NCBI GenBank assembly: GCA_012842395.1
Contig: DUSX01000037.1
Location: forward strand, 1 to 64,000
Reading direction: 5' to 3'
DNA: 64,000 nucleotides
From: Bacillota bacterium
GTDB lineage: Bacteria; Bacillota; SHA-98; UBA4971
Shown: one piece after another, positions 1-8,198 of the stretch
How positions within the stretch are numbered: position 1 is the stretch's first letter
How the letters are laid out: each line of letters begins with the position of its first letter
Made by a program: the position numbers and the translations under genes
The notes under the pieces: model-generated
Seen by the model: only the letters and a program-made list of their open reading frames with translations
What the model was told of the DNA's origin: nothing
Databases searched by the model: none

Positions 1-197
1 ACTGGGAGAGGTACTCGAGCCGCCAGGATACCCGGATGAAGTTGGGTGGACTTGTGGGCACCGCGACTTACGAGTTCCACGACGCCAGCCTGGCCGAATT
101 CTTTCTGCCGTGGCTGGTTCTCGGAGAGTACATCCATGTTGGCAAGGGGTGCACCTTCGGACTTGGGTGGCTGAACGTGACGTTTGATTCGAAGTAA
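1..197 (+). CDS. cas6: Cas6 CRISPR RNA endonuclease, C-terminal end (cut by window edge)
   Basis: Reading from base 3 in frame gives about 64 residues ending at TAA 195-197. The end has the Cas6 C-terminal pattern: MKLGGLVGTATYEF, a hydrophobic stretch FFLPWLVLGEY, then the glycine-rich loop VGKGCTFGLGW. That loop is the family hallmark of the RAMP-fold endoribonuclease that cuts the CRISPR transcript within the repeats. The N-terminal ferredoxin fold and the catalytic region lie to the left of the window. Its place just before cas1 fits a locus that otherwise has no crRNA-processing enzyme. The identification rests on the C-terminal motif alone but the match is good. Confidence 0.85.
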   Translation, partial: WERYSSRQDTRMKLGGLVGTATYEFHDASLAEFFLPWLVLGEYIHVGKGCTFGLGWLNVTFDSK

Positions 198-464
198 CCG
201 TGCGGCAGGTGGTTCAGGTGGTGAGAGTGCAGCGTAGCGGGGCCTCGCATGTCACGCTGTCGCGGCTGATATCGCACTATCGTGATGCTGCATCGTTTCA
301 GGCATTCTCCTCAGGCGGTACCGCTCTTGGTGACCCGGTCGTGCCAGAGTTGTACCTGGCTGCGACGCCTTTCCCGCGTGATCTATGGGAAGAGTGAAGG
401 CCTGAACGCTGCCGGCAATCCGAGCAGCTCGCGACGGAGCTCTTCGAGAGGGGTCGAAGACTGC

Positions 465-1490
465 ATGGGTGGACCAGAAGAGGGGCAGATCATCGTCTCC
501 GAGTTCGGTGCCTTCATTGGGAAAAAGAGCGAGAGGCTCGTGATTAGGCAGGGCAAGGACGTCGTCCAACAGGTCCCGTTCCACGAGGTCCAATCGATCA
601 TAATCACGGGCCCAGGAGTCTCCATCTCCACCGACGTCATCCAGGAATGTATGGAGCACGGCATCCAGATCGATTTCCTGACGTTCTCGGGGAAACCTTA
701 CGCTAAGCTGACTTCGCCGTACCTGTCCGGAACCGTGATCACGCGTCGCGAGCAGCTCCTCGCCTACCACGAGAAGCGCGGGCTGAAGCTGGCCTGCGCC
801 TTCATCGAAGGCAAGCTGCGGAATCAGCACGGTCTGCTTCACTACTTCGCGAGATATCGGAAGAGCGAAGATCCTGCCGCCTTCGAGGCGATCACCGAGA
901 TGGAAAGCAAGATACTCGAGATTGCGGGCGAGCTTGCAACGATCGAAGGCAACTGTGTGGACGACGTTAGAGAACAGCTCCTGTCTATCGAGGGCAGAGC
1001 CGGTGCTGTCTACTGGGAAGGCATACGGAAGCTCCTGGCCGGCAAGATCGACTTCGAGATCCGCGAGCACCGTGGTGCAAGTGATCCCTTCAATTCGCTC
1101 CTCAACTACGGGTATGGGATCCTTTATTCGACTGTATGGGGTGCCGTCGTGCTTGCGGGCCTCGAACCATTTGCCGGGTTCATCCACACCGACCGACCTG
1201 GTAAGCCGAGCCTCTGCCTCGACCTGGTCGAGGAGTTCCGTCAACGCGTTGTCGACCGCACCGTTGTGAGCCTTGTAAGCAAGGGAACTGCGATCAAGCT
1301 TCAGGACGGGATGTTGACCGTCCAAACCAGACGCAGACTCATCGGTAGCATTCAAGAGCGGCTCGAATCGCGCGAGACCTATCACGGCAAGCAGCAAAAG
1401 CTCAGGACCATTATCCAGCTTCAGGCTCGGCAGATCGCGAGTTTCCTGAGGGGTGAGACAAGCTACAAGCCGTTTATCGGGCGTTGGTAG
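465..1490 (+). CDS. cas1: Cas1 integrase
   Basis: Cas1 is the metal-dependent integrase that, with Cas2, inserts new spacers at the leader end of the array. The ATG at 465 follows GAGAGGGG and gives 341 residues, the usual length; the frame is open further left but that part has no family resemblance. Family features seen are the N-terminal beta domain (IIVSEFGAFIGKKSERL), the conserved glutamate in VYWEG (E185), the histidine in GFIHTDRPGKPSL (H241), and acidic residues in LDLVEEFR (D253, E256), which together form the metal site. It is followed by cas2 43 bp downstream and is probably in one transcript with cas6-cas2-cas4-csa1. Confidence 0.97.
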   Translation: MGGPEEGQIIVSEFGAFIGKKSERLVIRQGKDVVQQVPFHEVQSIIITGPGVSISTDVIQECMEHGIQIDFLTFSGKPYAKLTSPYLSGTVITRREQLLAYHEKRGLKLACAFIEGKLRNQHGLLHYFARYRKSEDPAAFEAITEMESKILEIAGELATIEGNCVDDVREQLLSIEGRAGAVYWEGIRKLLAGKIDFEIREHRGASDPFNSLLNYGYGILYSTVWGAVVLAGLEPFAGFIHTDRPGKPSLCLDLVEEFRQRVVDRTVVSLVSKGTAIKLQDGMLTVQTRRRLIGSIQERLESRETYHGKQQKLRTIIQLQARQIASFLRGETSYKPFIGRW

Positions 1491-1533
1491 GCGGCGACAT
1501 TCTGCGCGGCCCGCAGGGGAGGGTGGACCGGCC

Positions 1534-1857
1534 GTGCACACTTTGGTCATTTATGATATTCCGAGCACCAAAATCCGAGGTAAGATCGCCGAGGCCTGCA
1601 TGGACTACGGCCTCGACAGGATCCAGTGGAGCGCGTTTCTCGGGGACATCAACCATAACCGCCGTGAAGAACTTGAAGCCAGGCTTAGGAAGGTGCTCGG
1701 CAGGCGTGCGGGCACCATACAGCTGTTCCCAGTGTGCGAGAAGGATCTGAGCCTGCGGATCATCATTGAAGTCCGAAAGGAAGATGAAAAGAAAGACGAC
1801 GGCGATGAACCCAAGAAACGGCAAAGGCGCAAGAGGAAACAAGAGGCAAAGGGATGA
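1534..1857 (+). CDS. cas2: Cas2 adaptation protein
   Basis: Small ferredoxin-fold partner of Cas1 in spacer integration. The start is GTG 1534, preceded by AGGGGAGGG, and opens directly into the Cas2 signature HTLVIYDIPSTKIR with the conserved aspartate at position 8. The 107 residues include a long lysine/arginine/aspartate-rich tail (about residues 82-107) beyond the conserved core. That tail is dispensable in most Cas2 proteins and may be lineage-specific. The stop overlaps the cas4 ATG by four bases (ATGA), which points to translational coupling. Confidence 0.95.
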   Translation: MHTLVIYDIPSTKIRGKIAEACMDYGLDRIQWSAFLGDINHNRREELEARLRKVLGRRAGTIQLFPVCEKDLSLRIIIEVRKEDEKKDDGDEPKKRQRRKRKQEAKG

Positions 1858-2558
1858 GGTTACACAGACAACTCGGAAGGCAGAAAGGTCAGGCACCATT
1901 CAACCGAGAGCGAGCCACCAGGGGGAGAACAGCGAGGAGGCGACTTCGCTCAATGCTGGCCGAGCTAGAGAGACCCGCACTACTTGAACTGCGCGTGACT
2001 GATGTAAAGCAGTTTGTTTACTGCCCGCGGGTCGTTTACTTCACATACCTGATGCCCATCGAGAAGAAGGTCACCCGGAAGATGGAGTACGGCAAAGAGG
2101 AGCACGTCCAACTCGATCAACTCGAGAAGCGGCGTACATTCCGCGCGTACGGGCTCACAGATGACACTGAGCGGAGGTTCCACGTTCACCTACGCTCGGA
2201 AAGGCTCGCACTCTCTGGGGTGCTCGATATGCTGCTTGTGCAGAGAGATATCTACTACCCCGTGGAGTTCAAGTACACTCGTCGCCCGCCCGAGTTGAAC
2301 CATAAGTACCAACTCATGGCCTACGCCATGCTCCTTGAAGATACCATAGGCAAGCCCGTGAGGGCGGGCTTTGTGTATGTGACGGGGGACAGGAATGCCT
2401 ATCACGTGGAGTTTACGCAGAACATGCGCGACTTCGTTCGCGCGACCCTCGCTTCGATCCGCGACATGATTCGGCGTGAGAGCATGCCACGGCCGACTCG
2501 GCAGAAAGGGAAATGCGTTGATTGTGAGTTCCGCCGATTCTGCAATGATCTCGCGTGA
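1854..2558 (+). CDS. cas4: Cas4 Fe-S exonuclease
   Basis: PD-(D/E)XK nuclease of the Cas4/RecB family, which trims and selects PAM-containing prespacers for Cas1-Cas2. Four cysteines for the 4Fe-4S cluster are present: C57 in FVYCPR and the C-terminal trio C221, C224 and C230 in CVDCEFRRFC. The nuclease core is visible as SGVLDML followed by PVEFKYTRR and a QLMAYAML helix. The ATG at 1854 overlaps the cas2 stop. The first 33 residues are very basic and unconserved, so an internal ATG at 1953, with AGGAGG some 12 bases upstream, is an alternative start that gives a more typical length of about 200 residues. Confidence 0.93.
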   Translation: MRLHRQLGRQKGQAPFNRERATRGRTARRRLRSMLAELERPALLELRVTDVKQFVYCPRVVYFTYLMPIEKKVTRKMEYGKEEHVQLDQLEKRRTFRAYGLTDDTERRFHVHLRSERLALSGVLDMLLVQRDIYYPVEFKYTRRPPELNHKYQLMAYAMLLEDTIGKPVRAGFVYVTGDRNAYHVEFTQNMRDFVRATLASIRDMIRRESMPRPTRQKGKCVDCEFRRFCNDLA

Positions 2559-2571
2559 ACAGGAGGTGCTC

Positions 2572-3417
2572 ATGATGTATTTCCTGACCGATGAGGAGCG
2601 TCAGAGGCTTCTTAAGGGTATCCTCCCGAAATCGCGATCTATCGAAGTGGCCCCTGAGCTTCGCGGCTGGAACTGGCACCAGCCACCGCTCGAGCCCGTG
2701 TACGAGGCCAGACTGGCGGTCTACGAAGTCGCGGGCAAATACTGCTCAACCGGCCGCGACGTCTACCTTCGTCGCGTTCAGCGTGTGCGTGGGACGCCGA
2801 ACAAGGATATGATCATGGGTTCGGCCTTCCATGAGACTCTGGCGAACATTCTAGTGAGGGCAAAGCGCCTTGTATACACCTACGGTGTGGATCATCTGTG
2901 CGATATACTCAAAGGGCTACAAGAGCCTGCAGAGGCGATCGTCGAGAAGCGAAAGTGTGATCTTTCGACCGAGGATTATGTCGAGCTTGTCCGGCGTGTC
3001 AACGCCGTGCATGGGTTCGAGACTGCGCGGCTCGCCACTCGGATCCAGGAGGCAGTGGCTAAACAGCCGTACATCAGAGAGGACTCTCTTGTCAGCACGG
3101 CCATCCCAGTCATGGTAGAGCAGAGACTCGACGGGTCGTTCCTGGGCCTTAGCCAGATGCTGAGCGTGGACGCGTTCGTTCTTCCGGAGCCGATGATTAT
3201 GGACCTCAAGTACGGCGAGCCGCGGAAGTTCCACCGGCTCGGGACCACTGGCTACGCTCTGGTAATGGAGTCGCTCTACGAGTACCCGGTCAACCTCGGC
3301 TGTATTGTTTACCTCACGTTCAATGGTGACCGCATCACCATCTCAAAGGACATCCACATTGTCGATGACGAGCTCCGGCAGTGGTTCATAGAGGAGCGTG
3401 ATCAGAGGCACGCATGA
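2572..3417 (+). CDS. csa1: Csa1-type Cas4-like nuclease, 3' end out of frame
   Basis: Second Cas4-like nuclease, of the Csa1 family found with type I-A systems. Features: RGWNWHQPPL near residue 31, the N-terminal Fe-S cysteine in VAGKYCSTGRDVYLRR (C58), GSAFHE (H87), and a DLKYG nuclease motif. AGGAGGT at 2561-2567 is best spaced for ATG 2575, with ATG 2572 also possible. The reading frame stops at TGA 3415-3417, right after RDQRHA, before the three C-terminal cysteines the family needs. Those cysteines are encoded one base back in frame, in 3414-3491. The gene is therefore either frameshifted, split into two coupled polypeptides, or affected by a one-base sequence error. Confidence 0.85.
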   Translation: MMYFLTDEERQRLLKGILPKSRSIEVAPELRGWNWHQPPLEPVYEARLAVYEVAGKYCSTGRDVYLRRVQRVRGTPNKDMIMGSAFHETLANILVRAKRLVYTYGVDHLCDILKGLQEPAEAIVEKRKCDLSTEDYVELVRRVNAVHGFETARLATRIQEAVAKQPYIREDSLVSTAIPVMVEQRLDGSFLGLSQMLSVDAFVLPEPMIMDLKYGEPRKFHRLGTTGYALVMESLYEYPVNLGCIVYLTFNGDRITISKDIHIVDDELRQWFIEERDQRHA

Positions 3418-3491
3418 TCTACGAAGAAATTGATCCCGGCATCGCGGGGGATTGCTATCCCACGTGCCCGTTCAGGAAACATTGCGCATAG
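3414..3491 (+). CDS. Detached Csa1 C-terminal cysteine cluster
   Basis: A 25-codon frame starts at ATG 3414, overlapping the csa1 stop as ATGA, and ends at TAG 3489-3491. It reads DPGIAGDCYPTCPFRKHCA, which is the C-x3-C-x5-C ending of Cas4/Csa1 proteins that holds three of the four iron-sulfur ligands. It sits in the -1 frame relative to csa1. A joined product would need a -1 shift just before the TGA; no classic slippery heptamer is visible there. It could otherwise be a separately translated mini-protein. Confidence 0.7.
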   Translation: MIYEEIDPGIAGDCYPTCPFRKHCA

Positions 3492-3529
3492 ACGGTTGGC
3501 TTAGCGCACGAAGCTTTGCTGCAAAACTG

Positions 3530-3548
3530 CCCGTGGTGCGTCCACGGG
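3530..3548 (+). terminator. Hairpin after csa1
   Basis: CCCGTGG and CCACGGG form a perfect 7-bp stem around a 5-base loop 39 bases after the Csa1 tail. No T run follows, so it is only a weak terminator candidate at the end of the adaptation operon. Confidence 0.35.
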
Positions 3549-3726
3549 ACAATCGGTACGCTGTCCAGGTGCGGATTTGTTGCGTAGTCCTTTAGTGTTG
3601 GAGTTCTGTGAGTTTCAGACCACGCTTCTAGTAGGGGTTCGTGTAGAATCTAATGGGGCGGGAGACCGGGGTCTTGGGGTAGCAATGTAGAGGGCTCGAA
3701 CTTCCCTGTAAGAAGGCGAGGTCTCT

Positions 3727-3882
3727 ATGCCAGCAAGTACCGGTAAAGCCAGCCTTGAGGCAATTGTACGTATATTGGATGGTACCCGCGATTTCAAGGC
3801 CCTTGAGCAGAAGTGCTTTGCTCTGGGGATGGCGCCTGGCGGCTCAGATACTCGAGGGTGTGCTTACGTGTCTTCTAGATAG
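3727..3882 (+). pseudogene. Remnant resembling the start of a UPF0236/ISLre2-type transposase
   Basis: A 51-codon frame reads MPASTGKASLEAIVRILDG followed by TRDFKALEQKCFAL, then becomes non-descript and stops. The segment LEAIVRILDGTRDFKALEQ resembles the N-terminus of UPF0236 (ISLre2 family) transposases, which begin with a helix containing a (R/T)DF..LE motif. The rest of the expected 400-500 residue protein is absent. I infer an old insertion-sequence scar within the CRISPR leader region. The resemblance is judged from memory of the family and is weak. Confidence 0.35.
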
Positions 3883-3897
3883 GACGAGGCGTTGGCA

Positions 3898-3926
3898 TTG
3901 CAGGAAAACTATACACAAAGTAGAAT
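3898..3926 (+). promoter_or_regulatory. Sigma-A-like promoter candidate in CRISPR leader
   Basis: TTGCAG (3898-3903), a 17-base spacer and TAGAAT (3921-3926) match a housekeeping promoter and point toward the array. The distance from the expected start to repeat 1 would be about 260 bases, so a closer promoter for the pre-crRNA cannot be excluded. Confidence 0.4.
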
Positions 3927-4194
3927 ACGTATGACGAACCGGGCAGGTGGCAGGATTTGTCTCTTGAATCCCCCGGTTTTTGCACGAAACGACTGTCCGA
4001 ATGCTCTTGGGAGTATATGGCAGAGTGGCCCTAAACCCTTGTGGGACAATGGGAAGAGGCTCTGAACCGACATGTTAGAATCCCCGGGGTTTTCGCGCAC
4101 AGACGTGATTTTAACATGGAGGAGGTAATTGCAGATGTCTGGACGAACGCAAAACCCAATAGCGACGCGGGGTGGGCTCGCGCGCCGGGGTCGG

Positions 4195-5199
4195 GTTGCA
4201 CCGCTTGACTCGATGACGAGAGGACTGAAAGTCTATAGGTATAGTACCACTGACCAGAACAGCGCGGGTTGCACCGCTTGACTCGATGACGAGAGGACTG
4301 AAAGGATTAGGGGAGCTTCGGTCAACGACCTTGCTGTTACGGTTGCACCGCTTGACTCGATGACGAGAGGACTGAAAGAACGTGGTGCATGCTGCCCTGC
4401 AGAGGCACGGACTGGTTGCACCGCTTGACTCGATGACGAGAGGACTGAAAGGATCGTCAGCGATAGCATACAGCGCAGTTAGGCATGCTGTTGCACCGCT
4501 TGACTCGATGACGAGAGGACTGAAAGCGCCTTGATCCGCGCGATCTCGGCCTCCGCAAGCTCGTTGCACCGCTTGACTCGATGACGAGAGGACTGAAAGT
4601 CCACGCCCCGAAGTGCCCGGCCCAGCCAAGTTCAAGGTTGCACCGCTTGACTCGATGACGAGAGGACTGAAAGCTGTCAGCGTGTCATCTCGCCACGCCG
4701 CCGCCCCTGGTTGCACCGCTTGACTCGATGACGAGAGGACTGAAAGTGTACAATCCTTGTGCCTTCGGTCCGCAGATTTTGGAGTTGCACCGCTTGACTC
4801 GATGACGAGAGGACTGAAAGGCCGTAGTGGGCGATCTGCTCTACGCCACGCGCTACGCGTTGCACCGCTTGACTCGATGACGAGAGGACTGAAAGACGTC
4901 TCACTTATCAACCCTGTGAGCTAGGGTCTGCAGGTTGCACCGCTTGACTCGATGACGAGAGGACTGAAAGGGCCTTGTGACCCAATCTTTCATTAAGGGT
5001 GACTCGATCAGTTGCACCGCTTGACTCGATGACGAGAGGACTGAAAGATTTGCTGAGAATGGCTGAGACCCGCGCTAAGGCACGAGGTTGCACCGCTTGA
5101 CTCGATGACGAGAGGACTGTAAGCCTTGGTTACCTCATTGCGGTTTCCGGCTCCCTCGTCGGGTTGCACCGCTTGACTCGATGAGAATGGGCCTCAAAG
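4195..5199 (+). CRISPR. CRISPR array, 14 repeats of 37 bp and 13 spacers
   Basis: Repeats start at 4195, 4268, 4342, 4415, 4490, 4563, 4637, 4710, 4784, 4859, 4934, 5011, 5087 and 5163. The 37-bp repeat begins GTTGCACCGCTTGACTCGAT and ends GGACTGAAAG; the final eight bases resemble the ATTGAAA(C/G) 5' handle left on crRNAs by Cas6. Spacers are 36-40 bases long. The first twelve repeats look identical. Repeat 13 has one change (CTGTAAG), and repeat 14 keeps its first 22 bases but has a diverged 3' part. Degeneration at the right end puts the leader on the left and transcription on the plus strand. The array separates the adaptation genes from the interference genes. Confidence 0.99.
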
Positions 5200-5494
5200 A
5201 GGACCTAGACGGTATGACTATCAGCGCGTTAGTGGCCGCATGTTGTCCCTTAGCGCCCTGACTCCCCAGGCCCCCAGGACTTCCACTTGCCCCGTGGTGG
5301 ATTCGTGCTGGATCCAGAAGGAAATCTAGTTCGGCTTAAGAACCTTCAGTCCAAGAGTGATCTACGACCTGTGTGCGGGTGCGGCACGTCCTGAACGTGA
5401 ACGCCGCGCGCACGACTAGAGATGTCGGACGCTGCGGGCGCAGGTTGGAGCGCGTTGCATTCCGCTGGCTAGGAACGTAAGGTCGGCACAGCAA

Positions 5495-8182
5495 GTGGGC
5501 AGCGAGGAGCGGGTAGACGATCCAAAGATGCGACTAGCAGGGGATGCGTTCAGCAGAATGGGCCTCGGATTTGAGCCCTATGCTTTCCAGGAGAAAGTGG
5601 CCGAGCTCTTGGCCGCCGGCCGCAACGTCCTCCTCACGGCTCCGACAGGTTCAGGGAAGACCTTGACGGCGCTTGCTCCGGTGATTGCCGCGCGCAGCCA
5701 CGGGAATAGATGGATCGACCGGGTTATTTACGCGCTTCCGCTTCGAACCCTTGTCTCAAGCATCGCAGAGGACGCACGCGGATATCTTGAGCCCTTGGGG
5801 CTCAAGGTAACCGTGCAGATGGGCTCTCAGCCGGACGACCCTCTGTTCGACGACGGCGACGTCATTTTCACGACCATCGATCAAGTCCTGAGTTCATACA
5901 TCGGCCAAGCCTGCTCGGTAGCTCGTGGGCAGAGAAACATGGTGCCGGGTGCCCTTCTCGGGGCGCTCGTGGTATTCGACGAGTTTCACTTGATGGATGC
6001 AGCAGGATCTCTGTCCACTGCAGTCGACCTGGCGATCCGGCTATCAGCGGTTACACAGGTCTTGCTTATGACTGCTACCTGCCCATACGAGGTTGCCTGT
6101 GAACTTGCGCGACGTACCGCTAGCGACATCGTCCGTGTAGGGCCTCAGGAGCTGGCAAGGATACCCTCACAGGCCAACAAGGTGAGGAGTGTTCATACTT
6201 GCGACCGCGCGCTTACGGCGGAGGATGTCATCCGGTGCCATCGAGGCAGGAGCCTTGCGGTGGTCAACTCGGTGAAAAGGGCTCAGGAACTATACCAGGG
6301 TCTCAAGGATTGGGCAACCGGAAACGGAATACATCTTAGTCTAATCCATTCCAGGTTCTTGCCGAGAGACCGCATCACCAAGGAACGTGAGCTCAGGGAG
6401 TTCTTTGGCCGTGGCCGTTCCGGCAGAGGTGTAGTTATTGCGACTCAAGTGGTGGAAGCCGGGATGGATGTCTCGTTCGACACCCTTCATACTGAGATCG
6501 CACCAGCAAACTCGATCGTTCAGAGGATTGGTAGATGCGCGAGGTATGCCGGCGAAACCGGCACGGTCTATGTGTACCCGCTTACCACAGACGAAAACGG
6601 TCGGCCGCAATATGGGCCCTACGCTGACCTGAGAATCGAAGTAGATACCACCTTCAAGGCCCTTTGCGCTCTCCAAGGCTCGTCCATCGACTACGTCGCG
6701 GAATGCAACCTCGTTGACATCGTTCATACGCAAAGGGGACTGTCAGACCTGCACAGCATCCGCACAGAGGACTGGTCTACCCGCGTGAGGGCATCAATTG
6801 AGAATTCAACTGCCGGCGCAACAAGCGAGCTGGTTAGGGGCGCCTGGTCGGTGGCGTTCATCCTGTCAGATGACCCGTCTCGGATTCGAGACCCTTACGC
6901 GGTAGATCGTTTTTCTGTAGACCATGTGGTCTTGCGTGGTCTTTTGAGTGCCCTGGATCTGGCTGGTGACCATGCAAAGATGGTATGGTACCCTGAGGAG
7001 ATCCCCGAAGAGAGCCAGGGCACGGAAGGGCCCGCGATACGGTGGAGGGCTGCAACCAGTGTGGCTGAGGCCCTTGTCCATCCGTTTCTGGCGGTGTCGC
7101 CGCGCATCGCCCGGTATGACCCTGACTTGGGTTTAGTTCTCGGGGTGCCAGGGGCATACGAATCCCAGCCGGACCCCGCAAGGGTAAGGACGCAGAAAAC
7201 CTGGCGGTATATCAAGGAGTCCTACATGGAGCACGTGGACCGGAGTCTTCGGTGCTTTTGGCTAAGAAGTGCCAGACACCAGGTTGCCTTTGAGAAGGTC
7301 GCGTTCCTCGCTGCCTCCGACCCTTGGAAACTGAAGCTTTTGATGTCTTTTGCCGTAGCCCTCCATGATGTGGGTAAGCTTGACGAGTCCTGGCAGAGGG
7401 TAATATGGGCATGGCAGCGCGCGAAAGAGCGTGCGAAAGATCGACAGCTTGCGTCGGGCGAGGGGGAGTTGTCGGGTGCCGTGGCGGGTACTTTGGAAGA
7501 CAGGTCGCCGGGTACTACCGAGCTAAGCACCGCGCCGCCCGTGAGACCGGCGGTTTTTGAGCCGCTGGCCCATGCCGACTATTTCTCCGATGCCGATGAG
7601 AACGAGGCTCGCAAGACAGAATACCGCAGGCCGCCGCACGCTGCAGAGGGGGCCTACATTGCTGCCGCGTTTTTCGAAGAGATGATCCGAGCCCTCACAA
7701 CGGAACCTACGGCCGGTGGCTGCCGAGATGCAAGTGAGGACCTATGCGATGAGGTGCTACTTGGGGTACTGGCCGCTATCGCACATCATCACGGCGGTCG
7801 GGGGCGACCGGGGCAATTCAAGCTCGTGAGATCTGCCATCGACGTTGCAAGAAGATCTCTTAAGAAGGCCTTGCAAGTCTACACCGCCACGTATGCGAGC
7901 GCATATACTCACGGGTCTGCGGGCCCTACTTCGGCCGGATGTGCCCTTCCTGCTGGAGACGGCAGCGATCGTTCAGCGATGACTCCCCTGTCCGAGATTC
8001 GGAGCGTTGTCCGGGAGTTCCGGCTGAACGAGGTCCCGCCGGACGCCATTGCAGCTGCGGACTTCGCCGAAGACCTGTCTAGTGTTGCCCGGACCAGAGT
8101 GAGACTCATGGTGTATTGGCTTACGTCGAGACTGCTGCGCCTCGCAGACCATGAGGCGACGGCATGGGCGAACATGTTGTGA
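5495..8182 (+). CDS. cas3: Cas3 helicase-nuclease with C-terminal HD domain
   Basis: Cas3 is the helicase-nuclease recruited by Cascade to unwind and shred target DNA. The 895 residues start at GTG 5495 (ATG 5528 is an alternative). The SF2 helicase comes first: Walker A APTGSGKT at 49-56, the DEFH box at 162-165, MTATCP near 192-197 and QRIGRCARYAG about residue 345. The HD nuclease is at the C-terminal side: ALHDVGK with H624-D625, then HAAEGAY near 715 and AHHHGGRGRPG near 766. Most Cas3 proteins have HD first; type I-A usually has separate Cas3' and Cas3''. A low-complexity stretch occurs at about residues 640-690. cas8 follows 16 bases later. Confidence 0.95.
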   Translation: MGSEERVDDPKMRLAGDAFSRMGLGFEPYAFQEKVAELLAAGRNVLLTAPTGSGKTLTALAPVIAARSHGNRWIDRVIYALPLRTLVSSIAEDARGYLEPLGLKVTVQMGSQPDDPLFDDGDVIFTTIDQVLSSYIGQACSVARGQRNMVPGALLGALVVFDEFHLMDAAGSLSTAVDLAIRLSAVTQVLLMTATCPYEVACELARRTASDIVRVGPQELARIPSQANKVRSVHTCDRALTAEDVIRCHRGRSLAVVNSVKRAQELYQGLKDWATGNGIHLSLIHSRFLPRDRITKERELREFFGRGRSGRGVVIATQVVEAGMDVSFDTLHTEIAPANSIVQRIGRCARYAGETGTVYVYPLTTDENGRPQYGPYADLRIEVDTTFKALCALQGSSIDYVAECNLVDIVHTQRGLSDLHSIRTEDWSTRVRASIENSTAGATSELVRGAWSVAFILSDDPSRIRDPYAVDRFSVDHVVLRGLLSALDLAGDHAKMVWYPEEIPEESQGTEGPAIRWRAATSVAEALVHPFLAVSPRIARYDPDLGLVLGVPGAYESQPDPARVRTQKTWRYIKESYMEHVDRSLRCFWLRSARHQVAFEKVAFLAASDPWKLKLLMSFAVALHDVGKLDESWQRVIWAWQRAKERAKDRQLASGEGELSGAVAGTLEDRSPGTTELSTAPPVRPAVFEPLAHADYFSDADENEARKTEYRRPPHAAEGAYIAAAFFEEMIRALTTEPTAGGCRDASEDLCDEVLLGVLAAIAHHHGGRGRPGQFKLVRSAIDVARRSLKKALQVYTATYASAYTHGSAGPTSAGCALPAGDGSDRSAMTPLSEIRSVVREFRLNEVPPDAIAAADFAEDLSSVARTRVRLMVYWLTSRLLRLADHEATAWANML

Positions 8183-8198
8183 AAGGAGGGGTGCTGGT

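Larger units (their letters stand above)
3492..4194 (+). promoter_or_regulatory. CRISPR leader region
   Basis: About 700 bases without an intact gene lie between csa1 and the first repeat. The array's degenerate repeats are at its right end, so the leader and array promoter should be here. Two imperfect direct copies of GAATCCCC-GGTTTT-GCAC sit at about 3966-3986 and 4079-4100, roughly 113 bases apart. A strong ribosome-binding-like GGAGGAGGT at 4118-4126 precedes ATG 4135, and that frame runs through repeat 1 into repeat 2. A transposase remnant occupies 3727-3882. The leader assignment follows from array polarity; exact functional limits cannot be read from sequence. Confidence 0.6.

Noticed and set aside
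200-397. Small GTG frame between cas6 and cas1
   Set aside because: 65 codons with no recognisable family, no good ribosome site, and low-complexity start.
252-1550. Long minus-strand frame opposite cas1
   Set aside because: It is the complement of cas1 with no family features; codon bias on the other strand explains its length.
4111-4911. Minus-strand frames across the CRISPR array
   Set aside because: They are repeats of the translated CRISPR repeat (SPLVIESSGAT), not proteins.
4232-5162. Self-targeting spacers within the window
   Set aside because: No obvious match was seen by eye, but a full search was not possible, so no claim is made.
5200-5494. Possible coding remnant (LPRGGFVLDPEGNLVRLKN) after the array
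   Set aside because: About 35 sense-like codons without start or family match; it could be chance.
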